From the NCBI GenBank assembly GCA_900319655.1, contig ONPH01000043.1:1-15897 (forward strand): a DNA stretch of 15,897 bases, read 5' to 3'. The position numbers were made by a program, and so were the translations under genes. The notes under the pieces were generated by a model. That model did not search any database. It was given only the letters and a program-made list of their open reading frames with translations, and was not told the origin of the DNA. This document shows positions 1 through 6,360 of the stretch, in pieces. Within the stretch, counting starts at the first letter, position 1. Each line of letters opens with the position of its first letter. This DNA is from an uncultured Eubacteriales bacterium (lineage in GTDB: Bacteria > Bacillota > Clostridia > Oscillospirales > Acutalibacteraceae).

Positions 1-245
1 TAAAGTTTACCGACTACTTGTCGGAGAAAATCCTTTACAAGGAGGAGCTCAAGGTGGATCCCCTCTCCGATGAACAGAAGGAGAACTGGAGCGAGGTTGT
101 CACAGCGACAAATCAGCTTTACCGCTACTGCGACGATATTATGACTAATACCAACAAGGAAAAGGGAGCGCAAGAGGACGTTTGGACGCTTCTGCAGCTC
201 GGTGACTATTCGGGTGCTCCGATTCAGCGCACCGATCAGCCTTAA
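1..245 (+). CDS. C-terminal end of an unrecognised protein (5' truncated)
   Basis: The reading frame is open from base 3 to the TAA at 243-245 and runs off the left edge. The TTG at 18 is not needed as a start, because the frame reads K-F-T-D-Y-L upstream of it. The visible 80 residues are soluble, acidic and rich in Asn, Gln and Glu. They have no signal peptide, membrane segment or motif I can name, and the end reads GAPIQRTDQP. The stop lies 14 bases before the next ATG, which has its own AGGAG, so the two genes are probably co-transcribed. I do not recognise the family and assign no function. Confidence 0.7.
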   Translation, partial: KFTDYLSEKILYKEELKVDPLSDEQKENWSEVVTATNQLYRYCDDIMTNTNKEKGAQEDVWTLLQLGDYSGAPIQRTDQP

Positions 246-259
246 AAGGAGAGAAGTAT

Positions 260-886
260 ATGAAATATCCTCGCGCTTACTCGGGCGTAAAAAAGCTTTT
301 TATTTCCGAGATACTCAATATTATCTCCGCAGGGCTGATGTTCGTCGCTGTATTGATGGTTTTGCTCGACAGAAAAATAAAACTGCCCGATATCGACACC
401 GCCCAGTTTTGGGGCTTGGCAACGTTGGTTCTGCTTTCGTCCGCAGTGGGAATAGCAGCGTTTGTTATTCAGTTTATCGGTCTTAATCAGGCGCGCAAGG
501 ACGAGTGGTACTTCAACAAGGCGCTGTATTTTGTAGTTATCTGCGCCGTCTGTACCGTGGGAATGACCTTGACGGCAGGAACGGTAAACAGCATTTTTGC
601 CGCGATTGACGAGGTTTTCACTCTGCTGATTAACATTTACGCTATTCTGGCAATTTTCACCCTCGCGGAGTACCTGAAAAATGTTCACATCCAGAGAACA
701 GGAAAGGTTATGATTGTTGTGATAACCGTTCTGTTCGGTGTCGCTTTGATTTTGCAGATAGCCGCAGGCTTTGTTCCGCGCAGAGCAGAGCTGCTCGGAG
801 CGGTAAAAGCAGGCTTTGAATTTGTCGGCTACATCGTATGTATGGTTTACTTCGGTATGGCTAAAAAGATGCTCGGCAAATCCTGA
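260..886 (+). CDS. Six-helix integral membrane protein of unknown function
   Basis: A 208-residue protein starting at an ATG with a good ribosome site (AAAGGAGAG) seven to eight bases upstream. About six hydrophobic segments are visible, near residues 14-36, 50-74, 88-107, 109-133, 147-169 and 184-203, with short polar loops and a basic C-terminal end (AKKMLGKS). There is no catalytic motif and no large soluble domain, so it is a pure membrane protein. It follows the truncated gene at the left edge by 14 bases and is probably the last gene of that operon. A separate promoter for the next gene begins 18 bases after its stop. The family was not recognised. Confidence 0.8.
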   Translation: MKYPRAYSGVKKLFISEILNIISAGLMFVAVLMVLLDRKIKLPDIDTAQFWGLATLVLLSSAVGIAAFVIQFIGLNQARKDEWYFNKALYFVVICAVCTVGMTLTAGTVNSIFAAIDEVFTLLINIYAILAIFTLAEYLKNVHIQRTGKVMIVVITVLFGVALILQIAAGFVPRRAELLGAVKAGFEFVGYIVCMVYFGMAKKMLGKS

Positions 887-904
887 TTGTATGGTAAATT
901 CTTG

Positions 905-933
905 TTGACATCAAAATGATGATTTGTTACAAT
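905..933 (+). promoter_or_regulatory. Sigma-A-type promoter for the flavodoxin gene
   Basis: A perfect TTGACA -35 box (905-910), a 17-base spacer and a TACAAT -10 box (928-933). It lies 51 bases before the flavodoxin ATG at 985. This is one of the strongest matches to the housekeeping consensus in the window, so the flavodoxin is likely well expressed. Confidence 0.85.
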
Positions 934-984
934 AAAATCAGTAATATTGATGTTTACGGAAAATACTAAACAGGGAGGCATCCT

Positions 985-1398
985 ATGAATACTGAAATCC
1001 GCTATTTTACAAAATCCAAAAAGGGCAATACCGAAAAGCTCGCAAATCAGATTGCAAAGGCGACAGGCAAAAAGGCGCTCACCGTAGCGACCGACCTCAG
1101 TGATAGGGTTGACCGTTTGTTCCTCGTCAACGCAATGTACGCGGCGAATATCGACAAAGAGGTCAAGGACTTCCTCGCCCGTAATAAGGATAAAATCGGA
1201 GAGGTTGTAAATTTCAGCACCTCATGCTCGGGAAAATCCACCTGGGGAATGGTAAAAAAGGAGTGCGACGCTCTGAACATTCCGCTCAGCGAAAAGGAAT
1301 TCCACTGCGCTGCCTCTTGGATTATTATTAACAAGGGCTTGCCCTCAGAGGACGACTACGCAAAGGCGCGTGAATTTGCGGCTTCAATGTCGAAATAA
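985..1398 (+). CDS. Flavodoxin-family protein
   Basis: A 137-residue soluble protein with the flavodoxin fold pattern. A first beta strand (EIRYFTKS) is followed by the FMN-phosphate loop S-K-K-G-N-T-E-K (about residues 11-18), a Rossmann-like alternation, and the second flavin-side loop around FSTSCSGKST (about residues 77-87). It is a little shorter than classic flavodoxins and resembles the short Firmicutes flavodoxin/NAD(P)H-oxidoreductase-like proteins. Such proteins bind FMN and carry electrons between ferredoxin-type donors and reductases in the cytoplasm. The ribosome site GGGAGG lies six bases before the ATG, behind a near-perfect promoter. The next gene is a tiny membrane peptide 59 bases downstream. 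The physiological partner is unknown; the neighbouring convergent gene is an iron-sulfur aldo/keto reductase, but nothing shows they work together. Confidence 0.85.
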   Translation: MNTEIRYFTKSKKGNTEKLANQIAKATGKKALTVATDLSDRVDRLFLVNAMYAANIDKEVKDFLARNKDKIGEVVNFSTSCSGKSTWGMVKKECDALNIPLSEKEFHCAASWIIINKGLPSEDDYAKAREFAASMSK

Positions 1399-1457
1399 TA
1401 AAATTATACGAAATCCCGAAAGGGTAAAATATGCTCGATTTTTAAGAAAGGATAATT

Positions 1458-1622
1458 ATGAAACGTTTACTTAAGTTTTTACTGGTAATCGCAGGTGTGT
1501 TTCTGATAATTCACCGCCGCGTTATTTGGGCATGCGTGACCGGTACAGAAATGCCCCAGCCGCCCGAGTGGCACAAAAAATTCATCCCCTGCCTTAATGA
1601 TAAGGTTGAGGACGATTTATAA
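1458..1622 (+). CDS. Small single-pass membrane protein, 54 residues
   Basis: A short open frame starts at ATG 1458 behind AAGAAAGGA and ends at TAA 1620-1622. The N-terminus is basic (MKRLLK), followed by a hydrophobic stretch (about residues 5-18), a basic stop-transfer patch (HRR), then a soluble tail with TGTEMPQPPEWHKK and an acidic end (EDDL). Two cysteines (C26, C45) lie in the tail. The topology suggests an inner-membrane anchor; a signal peptide is less likely because no cleavage motif is seen. A strong terminator starts 10 bases after the stop, which supports it as the last real gene of the flavodoxin transcript. The function is unknown. Confidence 0.65.
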   Translation: MKRLLKFLLVIAGVFLIIHRRVIWACVTGTEMPQPPEWHKKFIPCLNDKVEDDL

Positions 1623-1631
1623 TCAAACACA

Positions 1632-1665
1632 AAAGCCCGGCAGCGATTGCCGGGCTTTGTTCTGT
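1632..1665. terminator. Bidirectional rho-independent terminator
   Basis: An 11-bp perfect stem (1632-1642 with 1648-1658) around a five-base loop GCGAT, A-rich on one side and T-rich on the other. It sits between the convergent flavodoxin/small-peptide unit and the minus-strand reductase, so it can end both transcripts. Confidence 0.9.
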
Positions 1666-1666
1666 C

Positions 1667-2861
1667 TTAATGCTTCTTGGCGTCTCTGAGCATAAATTTC
1701 CTCGCGATATTTATGCCGATTTTATAGAGGAGAGGTCTGAGCGCTTTGTCAGCCTCTTTGAGCATTTTGCGGATGGGGATTTCCTGCGGACAATGTTTTT
1801 CGCATTTTCCGCAGCCAATACATTGAGAGGCAAATGCGCTTTCCTTTGTCAGTCCGACCGCCTGAGCGTACTGCATTCGACCGTCGCGCTTTGACTCAAT
1901 AAACATCGTATTGTAGCTGCTAAACGTACCGGGAATGTCAACTCCCTTTGGGCAGGGCATACAGTAACGGCAGCCGGTACAGCCGACCTTCTCGTTTTCG
2001 CGGATTTTCTCGGTTACTGCTCTGAGGGTTTCAAAATCCCCTGCTGTAAATTGTCCTGCTTCCGAGTCCGAAGCTGTGCGGCAGTTTTCGCGTACCATCT
2101 CAATAGAGTTCATTCCCGAAAGCACAACCGTTACCTCTGGCTGGTTGTACAGCCAGCGGAAGCTCCACTCCGCAGGAGTCCAGTCGCGTTTGCTGTCCTT
2201 CATAACCTTCTTTGCGGCTTCGGGCAGCATATTTACAAGCTTTCCGCCGCGCAGCGGCTCCATAATTACAACGGGAATTCCCTTTGCGGCAGCCGCCTTT
2301 AAGCCGGACACGCCTGCCTGTGAGTACTCGTCAAAGTAGTTATACTGAATTTGGCAGATATCCCAGTCGTAGTCGTTCAGAATTTTTAAGAAACCGTCGG
2401 AGTTGCCGTGGTATGAAAAACCGATATTTCGGATAATTCCGCTCTTCTTCTTTTCGGCAATCCAGTCGATTACGCCCAAGTTTTTCAGCTTTTCCCACAT
2501 CGAGATATCCGTGAGATGGTGCATCAGGTAATAGTCGACATAACTCGTTCTCAGGCGTGAGAGCTGCTCGTTTAAGTACTTGTCGAGCGCGGCTCTGCTG
2601 CCCACAAGGTACTGCGGCAGCTTGGTAGCGATTTTGATTTTTTCGCGGATATTGTTCCTCTCAAAAATCTCACCGACAGCGGCTTCGCTTCCGCCGTAAA
2701 TATACGCGGTATCGTAGTAATTAACACCTGAGCGGTACGCCTCCATAAGCTCGCGCTCAGCCTTGTCAATGTCAATTCCGCCGCCCTTTTTTTGAAAAGC
2801 GCATACAGCCGTAGCCGAGCAGTGAAAGCTCATCGCCGTTTTTATCTTTTCTGTATTGCAT
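1667..2861 (-). pseudogene. Aldo/keto reductase with two 4Fe-4S motifs, frameshifted near the N-terminus
   Basis: After correction this is a protein of about 397 residues: an AKR TIM barrel with a ferredoxin-like tail. The true N-terminus begins at ATG 2861 (M-Q-Y-R-K...LGYGCMRFSKK), with GGAGG at 2866-2870. An A7 run at 2787-2793 then throws the frame by one base; with six A it would read FSKKGGGIDIDKAE as the family does. The tetrad D50, Y55, K80 and H114 (corrected numbering; motifs DTAYIY, ATKLP, LMHH) is intact. The clusters are C294/297/300/304 and C347/350/353/357. The family reduces carbonyl substrates with nicotinamide or ferredoxin-linked electrons in anaerobes; the substrate is unknown. 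The alternative ATG at 2890 is in the downstream frame, but its first 32 or so residues look unlike the family and it lies upstream of the predicted transcript start. The lesion could also be a sequencing error. Confidence 0.85.
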
Positions 2862-2865
2862 AGCT

Positions 2866-2870
2866 CCTCC
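2866..2870 (-). promoter_or_regulatory. Ribosome site that fixes the reductase start at 2861
   Basis: GGAGG on the minus strand, four bases before the ATG at 2861. It supports the frame that gives the aldo/keto reductase N-terminus and argues against the ATG at 2890, which has no such site. Confidence 0.8.
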
Positions 2871-2892
2871 GAAGTGACTTTTATTTTCATTA

Positions 2893-2921
2893 ATCATAGC
2901 AGAAAAATATATGCTTGTCCA
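2893..2921 (-). promoter_or_regulatory. Promoter for the aldo/keto reductase
   Basis: On the minus strand, TGGACA (2921-2916), a 17-base spacer and TATGAT (2898-2893). Transcription would start near 2886. That lies between the ATG at 2890 and the one at 2861, so only 2861 can be the translation start of this transcript. Confidence 0.75.
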
Positions 2922-2993
2922 CGGTTTTGAGTAAATAATAAATTATTGTTCTGCTCCGATATAAAAAAATAAGAAAATAATGCCCAAATATTA

Positions 2994-3022
2994 TTGCAAG
3001 AAAAGAGAATAAATGATATAAT
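2994..3022 (+). promoter_or_regulatory. Promoter for the sugar transporter
   Basis: TTGCAA (2994-2999), a 17-base spacer and a perfect TATAAT (3017-3022), 49 bases before the GTG start at 3071. The 180-base gap from 2891 to 3070 is AT-rich and holds this and the divergent reductase promoter; no operator palindrome or riboswitch was recognised. Confidence 0.75.
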
Positions 3023-3070
3023 ATACTAAAACTATAGAAAAATATCAATAATTTTATGAGGAGATAACAA

Positions 3071-4434
3071 GTGGGATTTTCTAAAATGAGGCAGCGGCTC
3101 GGTTACGGCGCCGCCGATATGGCGAGTAACCTGATTTGGCCGATGATATGTACATACCTCACGGTGTACTACACAGACGCGCTGTTGCTCGACGCCGCGG
3201 CTGTAGGCGTTATTACGCTCGCTTCAAAGTTTATCGACGCTATCACCGACGTGTTGATGGGAATTGTAGTTGACAAAACCGAGTTAAAAAGCGGAAAATG
3301 CCGTCCGTACTTTTTAATCGGCGCGTTGCCGCTCGCGTTTTTTGCGGTTCTTACATTCCTTCTGCCTTCCTTTGTTTCTAACAACAAGGTGCTTATTATT
3401 CTTTTTGCGTTCATCACATTTAACCTTGTAAGCACCTGCTATACAATCGTTAACACTCCGCTTTCGGCTATTTTGCCGAGCCTTTCCGCCGACCAAAAGG
3501 AGCGAAACGTTCTCGTTACCTTCCGTATGGTAATGGCTGGGATGGGCAGCTTCTGCGTAACCTTCTTTGCTCTGCCCCTCATCAACAACTTCGGCGGCAA
3601 AAAAGACCTTTACTCCTACGCTTGGACAATCGGTATCTTCTCGATCGGCGCAATCCTTCTGCTCGTATTCTCATACGCAAATACACGCGAGAGATTGTTA
3701 AACCGATTAAGGAAGAAAAAATCAAGCTGAAAGACGGAATCAAGGCGATTAACGGACAGTATATTCTGTTTGTAATCACAATGTTCATCTATCTGCTCGG
3801 CTTCGCCGTAAAGCAGGCAGGCGTATTCTATAACTACAACTATTATATCGGAGATATCGGCTCGCTCGGGGTTGAAGAAATCGTTTCTATTCAGGCGCTT
3901 GTTACCTCGCTGAGTATGGTTGCAGGTCAGCTGACAATTCCGTTCTTCTGCAAGATTATGGGCAAAAAGAAGTCGGCTATCCTTATGAACTTCATCGCCC
4001 TTGCAGGAAATGTAATCTTTATCTTCTGCGGCGCTAATCTTATCTGGCTCTGCGTAGGTACGGTATTCGTATGGTTCCCGCTCGGCTACCTGATGGGTAT
4101 CAGATTCGCGCTTCTTGCCGACGTTGTAGAGTACTGCGAGCTCAAGTCGGGCATCCGCGCGGCAGGTATTTTGTCGTCGCTCGACAGCTTCCTTGCAAAG
4201 CTCGCCTTCGGCTTTAACGTAACCGTTATGCTCGGTCTTATGGAGATTGGCGGCTATGACGCAAATTCGGATATTCAGACCGAAACAGAAAAAATATTTA
4301 TCCAGTTGGGCTTTGTCGGCGTTCCGATAGTCTGCATTATTGTGACAATCATCCTTCTGCTGTTCTTTAAGTTTGACAAGGAACTCCCGAAAATGAAGGC
4401 AGAACGCAAATCAAAGCTTGAAGCCGCAAAGTAA
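3071..4434 (+). pseudogene. GPH-family (MelB-like) sugar:cation symporter, frameshifted in the middle
   Basis: The gene is about 454 codons once one indel is corrected, the usual length for glycoside-pentoside-hexuronide symporters of the major facilitator superfamily. The N-half starts at GTG 3071 behind AGGAG. It carries the family signature: LGYGAADMASN in helix 1 and DAITDVLMGIVVDKTELKSGKCRPY (as D...D...G...D and R-P) before helix 3. The first frame ends at 3730 after nonsense (LLNRLRKKKSS). The second half continues in another frame from about 3694 (IVKPIKEEKIKLKDG) through helices 7-12 to the TAA at 4432-4434. The break falls at 3689-3697, and adding one A (...TRERIVKP...) restores the frame. 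The substrate is unknown; the adjacent RpiB-like isomerase hints at a pentose or related sugar. A split two-polypeptide transporter is conceivable but the overlap lacks a second ribosome site. Confidence 0.85.
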
Positions 4435-4451
4435 AACGCATATTAAAATTT

Positions 4452-4487
4452 AAGGAACGCAATGGCCGTACTTTGCGTTCCTTTTTC
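4452..4487 (+). terminator. Rho-independent terminator or attenuator after the transporter
   Basis: An 11-bp perfect stem (4452-4462 with 4473-4483) with a ten-base loop, followed by a T run. It ends only 26 bases before the rpiB-like start, and I see no promoter in that gap, so partial read-through into the isomerase is likely. Confidence 0.8.
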
Positions 4488-4512
4488 AAACTAAAATAAA
4501 GGAGATGTTTTT

Positions 4513-4974
4513 ATGAAAATAGCTATGGCGAATGACCACGCAGGTACATCAATGAAAAACGAGATTAAGGCTTATCTTGAAGCTCAGGGCCACACTGTGG
4601 TTGACTTTGGAGCTTACGACGAGAACTCCTGCGATTTGTCCGATTTTGTACTGCCGGCGGCATTGGCGGTTGCAAAAGGCGAGTGCGACAGAGGAATTTT
4701 TGTTGACGGCGTAGGCTACGGCAGCGCTATGATTGCAAACAAGGTCAGCGGAATTTACGCCTGCGTTTGTCAGGATCCGTTCTGCTCGGCGCTCGCGCGA
4801 CAGCACAACGACGCAAACGTGCTCTGCCTTGGCGCGAAAATCATCGGCGGTATGATTGCAATGGAAAATGTAAAGACATTTATGGCAACCGAGCCGCTGA
4901 CGGCCGAAAAATATGTCCGTCGCGTTAAAAAGGTGCAGAAAATCAACGACGAGCACTGTGTGCCCGTAAAGTAA
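4513..4974 (+). CDS. RpiB/LacAB-family sugar-phosphate isomerase with altered catalytic position
   Basis: A 153-residue protein of the usual RpiB length. The family interconverts aldose and ketose phosphates (ribose-5-P and ribulose-5-P in RpiB) in the cytoplasm. Conserved features are the N-terminal ANDHAG with D8-H9 and the dimer-site RQHND (H99). The anion-binding loop reads VDGVGYGSAMIANK. The catalytic Cys of E. coli-type RpiB (in the ICGTGVG motif) is replaced by D65, and the Glu of the actinobacterial subtype is not at the equivalent place (S71). It may therefore act on another sugar phosphate or use D65 as base; that is inference. The ribosome site AAGGAG precedes the ATG. It follows the GPH transporter across an attenuator, suggesting one sugar-use unit. 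LacA/LacB-like isomerases are the main alternative. Confidence 0.8.
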   Translation: MKIAMANDHAGTSMKNEIKAYLEAQGHTVVDFGAYDENSCDLSDFVLPAALAVAKGECDRGIFVDGVGYGSAMIANKVSGIYACVCQDPFCSALARQHNDANVLCLGAKIIGGMIAMENVKTFMATEPLTAEKYVRRVKKVQKINDEHCVPVK

Positions 4975-4985
4975 GCTGAAAAATC

Positions 4986-5020
4986 AACCTGCCTTCTCCG
5001 CGGAGAGGGCAGGTTTTTTG
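4986..5020 (+). terminator. Rho-independent terminator after the isomerase
   Basis: A long GC-rich hairpin: 4986-4993 pairs with 5008-5015, extended inward through TCTCC/GGAGA, followed by six T at 5014-5019. It separates the isomerase from the next gene's promoter. Confidence 0.9.
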
Positions 5021-5029
5021 TTTTAGTAA

Positions 5030-5058
5030 TTGCAAATTGCGGAGTTTTATGGTACAAT
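5030..5058 (+). promoter_or_regulatory. Promoter for the seven-helix membrane protein
   Basis: TTGCAA (5030-5035), a 17-base spacer and TACAAT (5053-5058), preceded by TGG at the extended -10 position. It lies 40 bases before the ATG at 5099. Confidence 0.75.
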
Positions 5059-5098
5059 TGGCGTGTAGTTTTTTTTATGGAAGGAAGTTGATTAGTTA

Positions 5099-5995
5099 AT
5101 GACAGACAAAAAACAATCATTATTACGGCGCTGTACCGACAAGCTTTTCGGCGGCATTGATATGAAGTGGTGGAAGGTAATCGTACTCGCCGTCGCTTCG
5201 GCTGTAATAACGTTCATTTTTTTAGTTGTACCGATTTTTGAAAAAACTTCGTTCTACAATATGGGTGTGACCTTTGAGGCGTGGATTCTGCTTGCGGTTT
5301 TCATAATGGCAAACTGCAAAAAGCCGCTTGAATCAGCACTGAAAACCTTTGTATTTTTCCTGATAAGCCAGCCGCTTATCTACCTTTTTCAAGTCCCGTT
5401 TTCTGATATGGGCTGGGGCTTGTTTATGTATTACAGGTATTGGTTTTATTGGACTCTGCTCACGTTACCAATGGCGTTTGCCGGCTGGTATATTCGAAAG
5501 AAAAACTGGCTGAGCCTGCTGATTTTATCGCCTGCGCTCATCTTTCTGACCTTTACTTACGTAAACTCGTTTATGTTTACGTTCAAGCATTTTCCGTACC
5601 AGCTTGTAACCGGACTTTTCTGTCTTGGACAGGTGTTGTTGTATCTTTACGTATTCACCCCGAAGCTTTGGATGAGGCTGACAGGCTTTTTGGTACCGCT
5701 TGCGGCTGTTCTGATAATCGCGCTTGTTACACCGGAGGTTGAAACTAACGTGACTACCTTCCTTCCGGACGATCAGGTTCTCACCGAAGCCGCTGTAGTT
5801 ACCAATGAGGACGCTGATATAGCCGAGATTAGCGTTCACTCAACGGGAGAGAACAGCACGATCCTTATTCAGGCACATAAATACGGCACAACAGACTTTA
5901 CCGTTAAGGACGGGGCTAAGGAGTACAAATACACCCTCGAAATTTACGAGGATAACGACGGGCATACCCAGACAAAAATCACTCGGAACAATTAA
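5099..5995 (+). CDS. Seven-helix membrane protein with a C-terminal extracytoplasmic domain
   Basis: A 298-residue protein. The N-terminus is basic and cytoplasmic (KK, RR). Hydrophobic segments lie near residues 26-46, 57-72, 81-98, 109-131, 137-158, 168-186 and 193-211. With seven helices and an inside N-terminus, the last 85 or so residues (from about 214) should face outward. That tail is beta-rich and acidic and reads like a small Ig/Big-type fold (EISVHSTG...FTVKDG...YTLEIYED). The gene has its own promoter and a terminator on each side, so it is monocistronic. The family was not recognised; a surface or sensing role would be a guess. Confidence 0.75.
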   Translation: MTDKKQSLLRRCTDKLFGGIDMKWWKVIVLAVASAVITFIFLVVPIFEKTSFYNMGVTFEAWILLAVFIMANCKKPLESALKTFVFFLISQPLIYLFQVPFSDMGWGLFMYYRYWFYWTLLTLPMAFAGWYIRKKNWLSLLILSPALIFLTFTYVNSFMFTFKHFPYQLVTGLFCLGQVLLYLYVFTPKLWMRLTGFLVPLAAVLIIALVTPEVETNVTTFLPDDQVLTEAAVVTNEDADIAEISVHSTGENSTILIQAHKYGTTDFTVKDGAKEYKYTLEIYEDNDGHTQTKITRNN

Positions 5996-6007
5996 ATATA
6001 TAAAGCA

Positions 6008-6038
6008 AAAAGCGCCGCAAAAACGGCGCTTTTAATTT
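6008..6038. terminator. Bidirectional terminator between convergent genes
   Basis: A 10-bp stem AAAAGCGCCG/CGGCGCTTTT (6008-6017 with 6024-6033) around a CAAAAA loop. It is A-rich on the left and T-rich on the right, so it can end the plus-strand membrane gene and the minus-strand EAL1 unit. Confidence 0.85.
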
Positions 6039-6043
6039 TGCTG

Positions 6044-6349
6044 TTATTCAACGTTTTTCATAATCCTGCTTCCGAGCCAAATAAAGAATACTGCGCTGAC
6101 AATCAAAACTATAAGCGCGACTGCCATATTCCAAAGACCTGCCAAGGCGCTCAGCGCAGGGGAGAGCGCAACAAGCGCCAGCATCTTTGCGAACTGAGTC
6201 ATATATTTCTTTTCGTTCTTAGGCTTTGCTACGGAAACCCTAACCCTCAACGGCAGAATTCTATAATCCTTAAAAATCGCGGCAAATCCTGCATACAGTA
6301 AAATCATAGCAGAAAAAATGCCCATTAAAACCGAGTATCCGTATTCCAA
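6044..6349 (-). CDS. Small three-helix membrane protein, TTG start
   Basis: A 101-residue protein. The start is set at TTG 6349 because AGGAG (6358-6362) sits eight bases upstream and overlaps the corrected stop codon of EAL1 (TAG, 6361-6363). Hydrophobic segments lie near residues 4-25, 54-72 and 75-93. A positively charged loop (RVRVSVAKPKNEKK) joins the first two, suggesting that the loop is cytoplasmic. Gene spacing shows translation coupling to EAL1. In the raw sequence the frame is artificially continuous with EAL1 because of a frameshift at 6504-6509. The family is unknown; its place suggests an accessory role to EAL1. Confidence 0.7.
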   Translation of the reverse strand: MEYGYSVLMGIFSAMILLYAGFAAIFKDYRILPLRVRVSVAKPKNEKKYMTQFAKMLALVALSPALSALAGLWNMAVALIVLIVSAVFFIWLGSRIMKNVE

Positions 6350-6360
6350 AATGATTTCTC

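Noticed and set aside
2787..2793. Programmed -1 ribosomal frameshifting on the A7 run in the reductase
   Set aside because: The required shift is +1 (or -2), not the -1 that A-AAA-AAG slippery sites produce, and I saw no clear downstream stimulatory structure.
2859..2890. ATG at 2890 as the reductase start
   Set aside because: It lies upstream of the predicted transcript start, lacks a ribosome site, and gives an N-terminus unlike any aldo/keto reductase until the A7 run.
2891..3070. Riboswitch or operator between the reductase and the transporter
   Set aside because: Only two promoters are apparent in AT-rich sequence; no conserved palindrome or structured aptamer pattern was found.
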